From Ruminococcus_G sp050944435 (GTDB taxonomy: Bacteria; Bacillota; Clostridia; Lachnospirales; Lachnospiraceae), in the NCBI GenBank assembly GCA_050944435.1, contig JBMNRB010000003.1, positions 1-64,000 of the forward strand: 64,000 nt of DNA. Direction: 5' to 3'. A program made the position numbers and the translations under genes. The first letter of the stretch is position 1. Each line of letters begins with the position of its first letter. This document shows positions 50,734-59,603 of the stretch, piece after piece. The notes under the pieces are model-generated. The model was not told where the DNA came from, made no database searches, and saw only the letters and a list, made by a program, of their open reading frames with translations.

Positions 50734-51833
50734 AATGTTTCTCCCGTATGCAAAAGGTACTGAACAGCAGACAGCATTTCACTGTCTGTCACGCTTGTGT
50801 CAATTACGGCCAGCCCCATCTGCCGGAGCAAGATAAATTTGATTTTTCCCTGCTCCATCTTTTTGTCAGATTTCGTTGCTTTTACGATATCCTCTGCTGA
50901 AAGGCCTTCGAGGGAAACCGGAAGATGATACCAGCGATTTCCCTGCAAAATCAGAGAAAAGTCATCCTGGCTGATCAGACCTCGTTTCCAGGAGATATAG
51001 GCGGCGGCAGCTGTTCCCAGTGCCACACAGTGGCCGTGGAGCAGTTGAAAATTCATCAGTTTTTCCACTGCATGACCGATAGTATGGCCAAGATTTAAAA
51101 CGGCTCGCTCGCCCTGTTCCGTAGGATCGTGTTCCACCACTGTTTTTTTGATCTGACAGCTTCCCTTGATCATTTTAATCAGAGTATCCGCATCCCTGGC
51201 GTTTATTTTTTCACGGTTATCCAATACCCATCGATAATATTCTTCGTCTCTGATCAGTCCGGATTTCAGTACCTCTCCCATGCCGCTGGAAAACTGAATT
51301 TCCGGAAGGGTTCGAAGGGTTTCCATACACATATAAACCAGACGGGGCTGATGAAAAGCGCCCACCATATTTTTAAACTGATCGAAATCCACACCTGTTT
51401 TTCCGCCTATACTGCTGTCCACCTGAGCAAGAAGGGTGGTGGGAATTTGTATGAAATCGACACCCCTCAGATAAGTCGCAGCCGTAAATCCGGTCAGATC
51501 ACCGGTTACGCCGCCTCCCAGTGCAATCAGCACATCCTTTCGGTCAAAATGATGCTGAATCAGATGGGTGTAAAGGTTTTTCACTGTATTCAGCGTTTTG
51601 CTGGCCTCGCCCGCCTCAAAAATAAATTCTGTAACCGTGGAAAAATAATCGGTGAGCTGCTCCCGGATCTTATTAAGATAAAGAGGACCCACTTCTGTGT
51701 CAGTTACAATGCATACTTTTTTTCCGGAAGGATATAAAGAGTGGAGAGCATCCTTTAATCCTTCGAATGTATCTTCCCAGATAATTTCGTAACTGAATTC
51801 ATTTTCCCGTTCTACCGTCATCTGCTGTTTCAT
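50730..51833 (-). CDS. aroB: 3-dehydroquinate synthase
   Basis: Second enzyme of the shikimate pathway, 367 residues, making 3-dehydroquinate from DAHP with NAD and a metal. The NAD-binding motif GGGVTGDLTGFTAATYLRG lies near residue 106 and metal ligands sit in GEVLKSG and LNLGHTIGHAVE. It has a GGAGG site 5 bases before the ATG. It stands apart from other shikimate genes, sandwiched between lspA and ylmH. Confidence 0.96.
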   Translation of the reverse strand: MKQQMTVERENEFSYEIIWEDTFEGLKDALHSLYPSGKKVCIVTDTEVGPLYLNKIREQLTDYFSTVTEFIFEAGEASKTLNTVKNLYTHLIQHHFDRKDVLIALGGGVTGDLTGFTAATYLRGVDFIQIPTTLLAQVDSSIGGKTGVDFDQFKNMVGAFHQPRLVYMCMETLRTLPEIQFSSGMGEVLKSGLIRDEEYYRWVLDNREKINARDADTLIKMIKGSCQIKKTVVEHDPTEQGERAVLNLGHTIGHAVEKLMNFQLLHGHCVALGTAAAAYISWKRGLISQDDFSLILQGNRWYHLPVSLEGLSAEDIVKATKSDKKMEQGKIKFILLRQMGLAVIDTSVTDSEMLSAVQYLLHTGETL

Positions 51834-51845
51834 CTTTTCCTCCTG

Positions 51846-52598
51846 TCAGCCGTAGCGATTGATTTTTATTAAATATCTCCCTTTTTTTGTCCGAGATATA
51901 ATTCCCATATATTGAAATTTTCCCATACCTCTCACGGAAATAATGTCCTTTTCTTTCAGCGAACAGCCGTTGGAGGTCGCCATTTTGCCGTTCACAAAAA
52001 CTTTTCCTCCTTCTACCAGCGGGGTAACGCTGTTTCTGGATACGGAAAAAGCAGAGTGAATGACGCTGTCCAGCCGAACTGAGGCAACGGTCTGAGTGAT
52101 TTCCTGGAATTTTTTCGTGATATTCACAGAAGAGCCGTCCGTCAAAGAAACCTGGACAAAAGTTTTTCCCACTCTGGACAGTTCGCGGATAATGAAATCG
52201 GCCATTCTGTCCACACAGTAAACATAGGCGCACCCGTCATCCAGAAGAATATCGCCGATCATGCTTCTGTCGATTCCAAGATTTAAAAGGGCGCCCAGAT
52301 AATCCCGGTGGCCGGGAGAACTGGAGAAACGCCGGTCGGCAGGAGCTATCTTCAGGCAGCAAATGGGAAAAGTCCAGTCATAAGAAAGAGCATCAGGGAT
52401 AAATGCTGTTATCTGACGCTCTGACATTTCATAACCTCCGAAACATCTTCGGCTGACACCCCATTCCCGGATATCCAGGTTATTTATTATATGAAGTTCA
52501 TTCAGATCCAGGAAGTCCGTAAATGTAACGATATCGCGCTGATACGCACAACGGCACAATTCCTGGATTCTTTTTTTAAAAAACTCCTCTTTTTCCAT
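51846..52598 (-). CDS. ylmH: YlmH-type RNA-binding protein with S4 domain
   Basis: RNA-binding protein of 250 residues with the YlmH plan: an N-terminal domain and a C-terminal S4 domain at about 180-240 (LDSVIHSAFSVSRNSVTPLVEGGKVFVNG). YlmH family proteins bind the ribosome and are encoded near cell division genes in Firmicutes. Here it lies 6 bases after sepF on the same strand, the usual context. Confidence 0.9.
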   Translation of the reverse strand: MEKEEFFKKRIQELCRCAYQRDIVTFTDFLDLNELHIINNLDIREWGVSRRCFGGYEMSERQITAFIPDALSYDWTFPICCLKIAPADRRFSSSPGHRDYLGALLNLGIDRSMIGDILLDDGCAYVYCVDRMADFIIRELSRVGKTFVQVSLTDGSSVNITKKFQEITQTVASVRLDSVIHSAFSVSRNSVTPLVEGGKVFVNGKMATSNGCSLKEKDIISVRGMGKFQYMGIISRTKKGRYLIKINRYG

Positions 52599-52603
52599 AA
52601 CTC

Positions 52604-53197
52604 TTAAAAACTGGTACGGATAGGCGGAAGATCGAAAGCGCCGCTTAAGATTTCCTGAATATCGCCGGAAACTTCCACATTATCTGGAGTCAGTATGAAA
52701 ATATAACTGGAAATTTTCTGAAGACCGCCTCCAATGGAGTAACAGGAACCGGAGGAAAAATCGATAATCCGCTGGGCAACCTCCACATCAATGCCTTCCA
52801 GATTCAGTACAACCGTGCAATGGGCGATCAGTGTATCTGCAATATCTCTTGTATCTTCCATTGATGTAGGTTTAATCACACAAACTTCCATAGCTGTACC
52901 TCCTGATTTTTTACGCATCGGCGTAACCTTGGACGAGGTGGTTCTCGTCTGCTGTTTTACCGGTTTCACAATGGGCTCCACTGTTTTGGTTTTTTTGGTT
53001 GTCCGCGGCTTCTCAAAAGGATCTTCCAGATCGTCCAGCTCATCCAGATTTTTTTCTTTGTCTTTCTTGCGGAAAAGATGGCGTTTTGTTTTTTCCTCTT
53101 CCTCTTCTTCTATATCATCGTCATCAAAAAATTCATCGTCATCGTCGTAATCATCATTTAAACGAATGGCATCTAAAAATTTGTCTAATACGCTCAT
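52604..53197 (-). CDS. sepF: Cell division protein SepF
   Basis: FtsZ-binding septum protein of 197 residues. An N-terminal amphipathic segment (SVLDKFLDAIRL) is the likely membrane anchor. It is followed by a long charged linker: an acidic run near residues 16-35, then a Lys/Glu-rich part. The SepF domain is at about 100-190 (VCVIKPTSMEDTRDIADTLIAHCTVVLNLEG). The gene lies between yggS and ylmH, as in other Firmicutes. Confidence 0.94.
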   Translation of the reverse strand: MSVLDKFLDAIRLNDDYDDDDEFFDDDDIEEEEEEKTKRHLFRKKDKEKNLDELDDLEDPFEKPRTTKKTKTVEPIVKPVKQQTRTTSSKVTPMRKKSGGTAMEVCVIKPTSMEDTRDIADTLIAHCTVVLNLEGIDVEVAQRIIDFSSGSCYSIGGGLQKISSYIFILTPDNVEVSGDIQEILSGAFDLPPIRTSF

Positions 53198-53206
53198 GTT
53201 ATTCTC

Positions 53207-53917
53207 CTATCTGCTTTCCAATGGTTTCACGGAATAATCCCTCTCTCCGAAAATGCCTGTGCCCACCCGGACCATCGTGGCACCTTCTTCGATGGCAACC
53301 TCATAATCCCCCGTCATGCCCATACTCAGGATATTCACATTAACATTATTCATGTTTTTGGCCTTTATGTCAACACCTAATTGTCTTAATTTCCTGAAAA
53401 CCGGGCGATTTTCCTCCGGATCCGTTACGTAAGGCGCAATGGTCATCAGCCCTTCAATACGGATATTGGGTAATTTGGAAATCTGTTCCGCCAGGTCAAT
53501 GGTTTCCCCGCAGGCAACGCCGTACTTGGACTCTTCTCCGGCCACGTTTACTTCCAGCAGGATGGGCACCGTTACCTTTTTCTTGACGGCTTCCTGGCTG
53601 ATGGTTTCCGCCAGGCGGTAAGAATCCACAGAGTGAATCAGGGATGCCAGACCAACGATGTATTTTACTTTGTTTCTTTGAAGATGTCCGATCATATGCC
53701 ATCTGACTTCAGAGGGCAGTTCTTCGCATTTCCGGGTAATTTCCTGGACTTTGTTTTCGCCAAAATCCAATTGCCCCATCTCCAGGGCTTCCTTCATCAT
53801 TTCCACAGGTTTTGTTTTACTGACCGCTATCAAAGTAACTTCTCCCGGATCGCGGCCGGCGCGCTTACAGGCGGCCTCAATCTTTTCTCTTACCTTTTTC
53901 AGGTTTTCCTGTACCAT
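53207..53917 (-). CDS. yggS: YggS family PLP-binding protein
   Basis: Pyridoxal-phosphate homeostasis protein (PLPBP/YggS) of 236 residues. The PLP lysine is in LIAVSKTKP near residue 34 and the phosphate-binding region in SMGMTGDYEVAIEEGATMVRVG. No catalytic activity is known for the family. It is next to sepF in the division cluster. Confidence 0.94.
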   Translation of the reverse strand: MVQENLKKVREKIEAACKRAGRDPGEVTLIAVSKTKPVEMMKEALEMGQLDFGENKVQEITRKCEELPSEVRWHMIGHLQRNKVKYIVGLASLIHSVDSYRLAETISQEAVKKKVTVPILLEVNVAGEESKYGVACGETIDLAEQISKLPNIRIEGLMTIAPYVTDPEENRPVFRKLRQLGVDIKAKNMNNVNVNILSMGMTGDYEVAIEEGATMVRVGTGIFGERDYSVKPLESR

Positions 53918-53939
53918 ATTGACACATCTCCTTTAATCA

Positions 53940-55370
53940 TTAGTACAAAATTTCTTCTTCCTTTACTGTACTGCTGTCGTATACGATGTTATCATAAAGA
54001 GCGATTCCATAGTCGGTACCCGATTCTACAATACAGTATTCTTCATTCTGGTCAATAATAGATATCCGGCGGAAGACGGCATATCCTCTGTTGGTAGAAT
54101 AAACGCCCTCCAAAGGCATGGTATCTCCTATGGTGTACCGTTCCGTCGAATTTGGTTTCACCAGTACGTCTCCTTCTGAAAAAGCAGTCATATCCACATA
54201 ATAGTAGCCGTCCTGCTGTGCGTATACGGTAGTGCTGACAAATTCGGTGGAACTTTCACCGCTGCCGTCTGAGGTTTCCTTCAGGAACCCGATTTCATCG
54301 GATTCGCCTCCCGTTGTTTCATATCCTTCCGGAATTACGTAAAAATCTTTGTTTACAATGGCGGAAAGGGGAATCTTCAGTCCTGTCTCTGTATTGGTCA
54401 CCAGTTCTATTTCCAGGAAGCGATCGGAAGCATAACGAATCATCCCGCTGCTGAAAGTGATTTTGGCAAAATAACCGTCATCCCTTGTCAGCAGGGTGAA
54501 ATCCCCAGTCTGGGTGATTCCGTCTTTCACGAAACGAACCCGGATCGTATCTCTGCCGGCCAGCGAGACCACCTGGGTATCGGTCAGCGGAATGTAAAGG
54601 GACCATTCTTCACTGGTGATCAGCTTATAAACGGCGTCTCCCACATCCACTTGTTCTTTCCTTAGATTGGTCTGCTGATAAGATTTCTGGTTGAAGTGCT
54701 CTTCGGTCAGGGTATCCTCAGTTACTTCTTCGTAGCCATCGCTGGTAAACTGGATCAGTCCGTCGGCCGGCGCATAGTTGACTGTTTCCCCGCCGATTGT
54801 CTGAGGTTCAATGACATTCTGTCCGTCTGCGCTGTCAGAAGACGCAGAGGCTGAATCAGACTGATCCTGAGCTGCTGTGTTCCCGGAATACTGAACGAGA
54901 CTTCCCTCCAGCCCATATTTGAAACTGTAAGTATCATAGAAATTGTTGGAATCGAATCCATTGGCAAAGGTTGCAATGCTGGAACGAACCTGGGAAAGCT
55001 GTTCGTCCGTAAGAGAAATTCCATTTTCCGGGGCCTGTCCGCTTCCCACGGAATAAACGGCGCCTTCCTTTTTCACTTTTGAATTGTCCCTGGCATAATA
55101 GGTGACCGATCCCGCCGTACTGCTCTCCACCAGCTGTTCTGAACGCAGGATTAACGCAGTGTAGGTCTGGTTGCGGGAAAGGGGGCCGCTGGTAACCTGG
55201 TAAGAGGTAATATGGGTCGCCGTCAGATACATGATGACACTGATCAGCATATAAATGAATAATGCTCCAAACAGCATTGTCCCGATATTCAGAGTAGCGA
55301 TCTTTCTGATATCGGACAAATGAATGTCAGGACGCTTCCACTTTTTTTTCTTCAGAGATGGCAATTTCAT
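53940..55370 (-). CDS. Orphan HlyD-like membrane adaptor protein
   Basis: Protein of 476 residues: basic cytoplasmic start, one membrane helix at about 27-50, then a large extracytoplasmic region. The part after the helix has the lipoyl/barrel-type beta strands of HlyD-family adaptors (AGSVTYYARDNSKVKKEGAVYSVG). A Ser/Asp/Gln-rich segment lies near 170-190. No exporter gene is beside it, and it lies directly upstream of yggS in the division cluster. Its role may concern the cell envelope. Confidence 0.72.
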   Translation of the reverse strand: MKLPSLKKKKWKRPDIHLSDIRKIATLNIGTMLFGALFIYMLISVIMYLTATHITSYQVTSGPLSRNQTYTALILRSEQLVESSTAGSVTYYARDNSKVKKEGAVYSVGSGQAPENGISLTDEQLSQVRSSIATFANGFDSNNFYDTYSFKYGLEGSLVQYSGNTAAQDQSDSASASSDSADGQNVIEPQTIGGETVNYAPADGLIQFTSDGYEEVTEDTLTEEHFNQKSYQQTNLRKEQVDVGDAVYKLITSEEWSLYIPLTDTQVVSLAGRDTIRVRFVKDGITQTGDFTLLTRDDGYFAKITFSSGMIRYASDRFLEIELVTNTETGLKIPLSAIVNKDFYVIPEGYETTGGESDEIGFLKETSDGSGESSTEFVSTTVYAQQDGYYYVDMTAFSEGDVLVKPNSTERYTIGDTMPLEGVYSTNRGYAVFRRISIIDQNEEYCIVESGTDYGIALYDNIVYDSSTVKEEEILY

Positions 55371-55527
55371 GCCTCCTTACTTTTATTATTTATACTCCAT
55401 GACGCTATCGTTTTTATTTTATCATTTTCATCCCCATAGCTCAAGATAAAAATTAACGGTTTTCGAATACTTATGGCAAATACCGGGCAGACTGTAAACA
55501 AATGAATGAAGATCAGGAGGAATAATC

Positions 55528-55749
55528 ATGAATACTTCAGGTTTGGATTACACGGCACTTACCATTGCTCTGATCGGGGCTGTTAACTGGGGACTGATCG
55601 GATTTTTCCAATTCGACCTGGTGGCCTTTATCTGCGGCAATATGTCCTGGATTTCCAGAATTATCTATGCAGTTGTGGGACTTTCCGGCCTGTATCTGCT
55701 CAGCATGTATGGACGGATTGTGACCAGCCGGAACAGCCAGAGCATTTAG
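55528..55749 (+). CDS. DUF378 family small membrane protein
   Basis: Small membrane protein of 73 residues with two hydrophobic segments: LDYTALTIALIGAVNWGLIGFFQFDLVAF at the start, then IIYAVVGLSGLYLLSMYG. DUF378 proteins have this size and pattern; function is unknown. An AGGAGG site precedes the ATG. It is divergent from the HlyD-like gene. Confidence 0.87.
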   Translation: MNTSGLDYTALTIALIGAVNWGLIGFFQFDLVAFICGNMSWISRIIYAVVGLSGLYLLSMYGRIVTSRNSQSI

Positions 55750-55772
55750 TTTTACGCTGTTCTGCACAAAAA

Positions 55773-55805
55773 CAGGGGGGATGAAGAAATTCCACTTCAT
55801 CCCCC
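55773..55805 (-). terminator. Terminator of the P-loop gene
   Basis: GGGGGATGAAG (55776-55786) and CTTCATCCCCC (55795-55805) form a perfect 11-base stem. On the minus strand the T-rich run TGTTTTTG follows it. It may also act on the converging DUF378 transcript. Confidence 0.82.
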
Positions 55806-55824
55806 GTATATTAAAATTGAAACA

Positions 55825-56244
55825 TTAAACAGAAAGAATAACTTTATCCTTTAATGCATCATTGATTGTATTCTCGTTTAAGGTTACACTGATTACAAAA
55901 TTAACGCCAAACTTTTCTCCAATTGCATCCAACTGAAGGATCGTATCTGTAACATCATTATCTCCTAGCTGTGCAATTTTAATAAAACTGTCCAGGTACA
56001 TCGCTTCCAGATCATGATCCTGGGAAAGAATTCCGCAGATGAAGCCGATAAACTCGTCACTGTTTTTCAACGGGAATCCGGATACATCAATCAAGCGGAT
56101 TTTATTATTTAATTCATACATATGTTTCGTACTCTTGTCCAGATATACGATGTTGCCGTTGGCAGTCTGAATTGCCTCATTAACCTTATCTAAGAGCTGC
56201 TTAGTCTTTCCCTTTCCTTTATCTCCAATAATCAATTGAACCAT
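55825..56244 (-). CDS. Small P-loop NTPase-like protein of unknown function
   Basis: Protein of 139 residues starting MVQLIIGDKGKGKTKQLLDKV, with Walker A GDKGKGKT at residues 7-14. A plausible Walker B strand is LEAMYLDSF near residue 83. No domain beyond the P-loop fold is recognisable. It resembles small ATPases sometimes labelled PilT-like, but no pilus genes are present here. It lies upstream of the HlyD/division genes and downstream of dacF and is probably transcribed alone, given the terminator after it. Confidence 0.7.
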   Translation of the reverse strand: MVQLIIGDKGKGKTKQLLDKVNEAIQTANGNIVYLDKSTKHMYELNNKIRLIDVSGFPLKNSDEFIGFICGILSQDHDLEAMYLDSFIKIAQLGDNDVTDTILQLDAIGEKFGVNFVISVTLNENTINDALKDKVILSV

Positions 56245-56358
56245 AGCAGTTTCCTCCTTAAGTCATCATTTAATATGTATTTTTACTAAAAATACTTCAT
56301 TTCATGGTATCATTATAGTGTATTTAAGACAAAAAGACAATGCTTATTTTGAATTTAT

Positions 56359-57372
56359 TTAAGAATTAATTTTTCCCAGCAGCTGGTTCATATCTTCGTA
56401 CAAATCCGCTTTTGTGGCGGCGGTTAAAACGATGGAAATATAGGGAGCGCCGTACTCATTCTGGCTGAGAATAGCCAGATTGGAACCGGCTTTGCTGGTA
56501 GTTCCCGTTTTTCCTCCAAGAACTGTCACGCCGGCGGGGGCAGACTCCACTCCTGTCAGATACTGGTCTGTAGAATCCACATAAATCTGAACCTCTTCGC
56601 TTCCTCTGGTCACGGTCAAAGTATAAGAACTCATCTGCATAACCTCTACGAAGTAGTCGTAATTCAATGCTTCGTTAAACATCAGATAAATATCGTATGC
56701 GGTGGTATAATGATTATCATCATGGAGGCCGGTGGGATTGACGAAATGTGTATTGGTAGCGCCCAGCGCCAGGGCCTCTTCGTTCATCATTTCCACGAAA
56801 TGTTCTACGCTTCCCCCCAGATGCTCGGCAATGGCCATGGCAGCGTCATTACCGGAGTTGATCAGCAGACCGTGGAACAGGTCGTCCATGGTAACCAGAT
56901 CTCCCGCCTGGAACCCGCACATGGTGGATCCTTCCTCCAATGTTACCGCATCCTGACTGATGGTGACCACATCATCCATATCGCCGTATTTAATGGCAAG
57001 AATGGCAGTGATGATTTTCGTTATACTGGCAGGATAAGCTTTTTCATGGATGTTCTGTGCAAACATCACTTCTGAGTTGTCGACGTCCAGAAGAAGGCCT
57101 TTTTCATTATTGATCATACTGACGCCTTCCAGACCCACATTTTCATCGGTTACACACAGATTTGCCGCAAAGGAGTCCGCCCGCTGAAACTCGCTGGTAC
57201 TGCCGACATTCTCCTCCTTCTGGAAAGCCATGGTAAGATCCAGATTTTTATCTTTTCGGATATGCATGATTCCCAGAATTCCAAGCATCAGTACAATAAG
57301 GAAAATCATTACCAGAAAAAGGGTATTCAGCAGAAGACGCTGTTTTCTTTTGTTTGCTCTTTTTTTGCTCAT
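56359..57372 (-). CDS. D-alanyl-D-alanine carboxypeptidase (DacF/PBP5 type)
   Basis: Secreted or membrane-anchored carboxypeptidase of 337 residues that trims peptidoglycan stem peptides. A helix at about 12-36 serves as anchor. The active site has Ser116-x-x-Lys119 (PASITK), Ser173-Gly-Asn175 (NSGND) and Lys288-Thr-Gly290 (GGKTGT). It overlaps rodA by 4 bases, so both are co-transcribed. Confidence 0.93.
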   Translation of the reverse strand: MSKKRANKRKQRLLLNTLFLVMIFLIVLMLGILGIMHIRKDKNLDLTMAFQKEENVGSTSEFQRADSFAANLCVTDENVGLEGVSMINNEKGLLLDVDNSEVMFAQNIHEKAYPASITKIITAILAIKYGDMDDVVTISQDAVTLEEGSTMCGFQAGDLVTMDDLFHGLLINSGNDAAMAIAEHLGGSVEHFVEMMNEEALALGATNTHFVNPTGLHDDNHYTTAYDIYLMFNEALNYDYFVEVMQMSSYTLTVTRGSEEVQIYVDSTDQYLTGVESAPAGVTVLGGKTGTTSKAGSNLAILSQNEYGAPYISIVLTAATKADLYEDMNQLLGKINS

Positions 57373-58502
57373 CTTTTTCTTCTATCTCCCTGTAAGTAGT
57401 TTCTGTTCTGCAATCCTACGTTCAACACCAGACCCATGCCGATATACAGGCTGACCATGGAGGTCAGACCGTAGCTGACAAAGGGCAGCGGCGTTCCCGT
57501 ATTGGGCATCAGCCCCGTTGCCACGCAGATATTGATAAAGCTTTGGACGGCTACAATGGTGGCAACTCCGCAACATATAAGCTTTCCCGAGGTATCCTTG
57601 GCCCGCCTGCCGATCATCACACATTCCAGGCAGATGAGAAACAAAAGCAGTATGATGACCGAACAGCCCAGGAAGCCCAGTTCTTCTCCCGCCACGGCGA
57701 AAATAAAGTCTGTCTGAACCTGGGAGACAAAGTTTCCCTTTGTGGCGGACGCCACTTCATTGTTATTATATCCTTTGCCCGTAAGCTGTCCGGATCCAAT
57801 GGCGGTGATGGAATTTTGCTGCTGCATGATATCGTCGGAGTATTCCGCATCTTCCGGATAGAGAAATGACATGATACGGGTCTTCTGATAATCTTCCAAA
57901 ATCGGCAGATCCGTCTGGGTAACCAAAATCAGAAAAACCACCACCAGAGGAATGGCGATTACCAGTACCGTTCCGATAATTTTATAGCTGAGTCCGGCCA
58001 CGTAAAGCAGAACACAAAACAGAATCGCTACAGTTATGGTATTTTTTAAATCCGGTTGTATCTTTATCAGTATCAGAGGGATGGCAATGAGGATAATGGA
58101 TTTTACCAGGGTTTTCAGTGTGTTGAGATCGTCCTCATGCTCCATCAGGTATCGGGCAAAAAACAGAATTAATATGATTTTTGATAATTCTGTAGGCTGA
58201 AACTGGAGCGGTCCAATGGCAATCCATCGGGTAGCGCCATAGGTGGTTCTGCCGGCAACCCTTACTGCCAGCAACAGAAGGATATTGGCAATATACATGA
58301 TCCAGTAGAAATTCAAAATCCAGCTGAAATCAATCAAAGATACAATGGTCATCACCACCAGCCCCAGAATCACGCCAAAAAGCTGGCGTGTCTGGAGCGA
58401 TTTCATAGCGCTTCCTACCAGAAGCACTCCGATGCTGCTTATGACAATCAGCCATAGTACCAGTCTGAAACTGTAATCCTTTAACTTGTATAGTTTAAAC
58501 AT
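57369..58502 (-). CDS. rodA: RodA-type peptidoglycan glycosyltransferase
   Basis: SEDS-family polymerase of 377 residues with ten predicted helices. The family motifs are present: GATRWIAIGPLQFQPTELSKI near residue 130 and the C-terminal INICVATGLMPNTGTPLPFVSYG. The neighbourhood (PBP2, MreC, MreD) identifies it as the elongation enzyme RodA rather than FtsW. It overlaps dacF by 4 bases. Confidence 0.9.
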   Translation of the reverse strand: MFKLYKLKDYSFRLVLWLIVISSIGVLLVGSAMKSLQTRQLFGVILGLVVMTIVSLIDFSWILNFYWIMYIANILLLLAVRVAGRTTYGATRWIAIGPLQFQPTELSKIILILFFARYLMEHEDDLNTLKTLVKSIILIAIPLILIKIQPDLKNTITVAILFCVLLYVAGLSYKIIGTVLVIAIPLVVVFLILVTQTDLPILEDYQKTRIMSFLYPEDAEYSDDIMQQQNSITAIGSGQLTGKGYNNNEVASATKGNFVSQVQTDFIFAVAGEELGFLGCSVIILLLFLICLECVMIGRRAKDTSGKLICCGVATIVAVQSFINICVATGLMPNTGTPLPFVSYGLTSMVSLYIGMGLVLNVGLQNRNYLQGDRRKR

Positions 58503-58512
58503 ATGCGCTTCC

Positions 58513-58752
58513 TTATTTGTTATGAGGTGTTTTTTTTACAGCTATGGTGGCGAGAAGTGTGGGCGGAGCCGCTTTAAAGGTGAGCGAAACCTTGTCTTCC
58601 TCCACCAGTATGTATTTATTTACCGTTTTTATAATATCTTTTTTCATCATCAGCAGGATTCCGGGCGAGCAGTCGATGCGCTCTGCATTGACTAAAAGCC
58701 GCAGTCTGTCTTTTGCGATGGCGCTTGTATTCCTTCTCCTTGTGCGAAACAT
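58513..58752 (-). CDS. minE: Cell division topological specificity factor MinE
   Basis: MinE of about 79 residues. The anti-MinCD part and the dimer region are recognisable: AIAKDRLRLLVNAERIDCSPGILLMMKKDIIKTVNKY. The ATG at 58752 has CCTCC-complement spacing of 8 bases; a GTG at 58761 overlaps the ribosome site and is less likely. It follows minD by 12 bases. MinE normally drives MinCD oscillation. Confidence 0.9.
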   Translation of the reverse strand: MFRTRRRNTSAIAKDRLRLLVNAERIDCSPGILLMMKKDIIKTVNKYILVEEDKVSLTFKAAPPTLLATIAVKKTPHNK

Positions 58753-58764
58753 TTTGCCCACCTC

Positions 58765-59550
58765 CTATGATTTCCCAAACAGACGACGGAAAAATCCTTT
58801 CTTTTCAGAGAGATCCAAAAGGGGTATTTTCTCCCCGAGAATTCGCCTGCATATATTCAGATATGCCTGTCCCGCCAGAGAAGAGTCTCCGGCCAGCGGT
58901 TCTCCCTGATTGGTGGCGATTACAATGTTTTCATCATCCGGCACAGCGCCGATCAGATCCACAGCGAGAATATCCACCACGTCTTCCACCGACATCATAT
59001 CGCCCCGCTTTACCATATCCATGCGGAGACGGTTGATAATCAACTGAATATTCCTCATGCCATCGGACTCCAGAAGACCGATGATCCGATCCGCATCACG
59101 GATGGCGGACACTTCCGGAGTGGTGACAACCAGGGCGCGGGAGGCTCCTGCCACTGCGTTTTTAAATCCCTGTTCAATACCTGCCGGACAATCCAAAAGA
59201 ATATAATCGAATTCTTCTTTCAGGTCTTCGCATAATTTTTTCATCTGCTCCGGGGTCACTGAAGTTTTATCTCTCGTCTGTGCCGAGGGAAGCAGGAACA
59301 GATGGGCCGGATATTTTTTATCCTTGATCAGCGCCTGCTTCATACGGCAGTTTCCCTCAATCACATCCACCAGATTATAAACGATCCGGTTTTCCAGGCC
59401 CATGACCACATCCAGGTTTCGAAGACCGATATCTGTATCCACCAGTACCGTTTTCTTGCCCAAAGAAGCCAGCCCACAGCCGATATTGGCTGTAGTTGTG
59501 GTCTTTCCCACGCCTCCTTTTCCAGATGTAACGACAATAACTTCACTCAT
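58765..59550 (-). CDS. minD: Septum site-determining ATPase MinD
   Basis: Membrane ATPase of 261 residues. The deviant Walker A is GKGGVGKTT at about residues 10-18, the Walker B-like region is FDYILLDCPAGIE, and the C-terminus ends in a basic amphipathic tail (KKGFFRRLFGKS) for membrane binding. ATG 59550 follows GGAGG with 8 bases spacing. It has MinE downstream but no MinC gene next to it. Confidence 0.95.
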   Translation of the reverse strand: MSEVIVVTSGKGGVGKTTTTANIGCGLASLGKKTVLVDTDIGLRNLDVVMGLENRIVYNLVDVIEGNCRMKQALIKDKKYPAHLFLLPSAQTRDKTSVTPEQMKKLCEDLKEEFDYILLDCPAGIEQGFKNAVAGASRALVVTTPEVSAIRDADRIIGLLESDGMRNIQLIINRLRMDMVKRGDMMSVEDVVDILAVDLIGAVPDDENIVIATNQGEPLAGDSSLAGQAYLNICRRILGEKIPLLDLSEKKGFFRRLFGKS

Positions 59551-59603
59551 CTTTCTATCCTCCAAAAACTCTGCTATTTTTCAGCTTCTGTAACTAAACG
59601 GCA

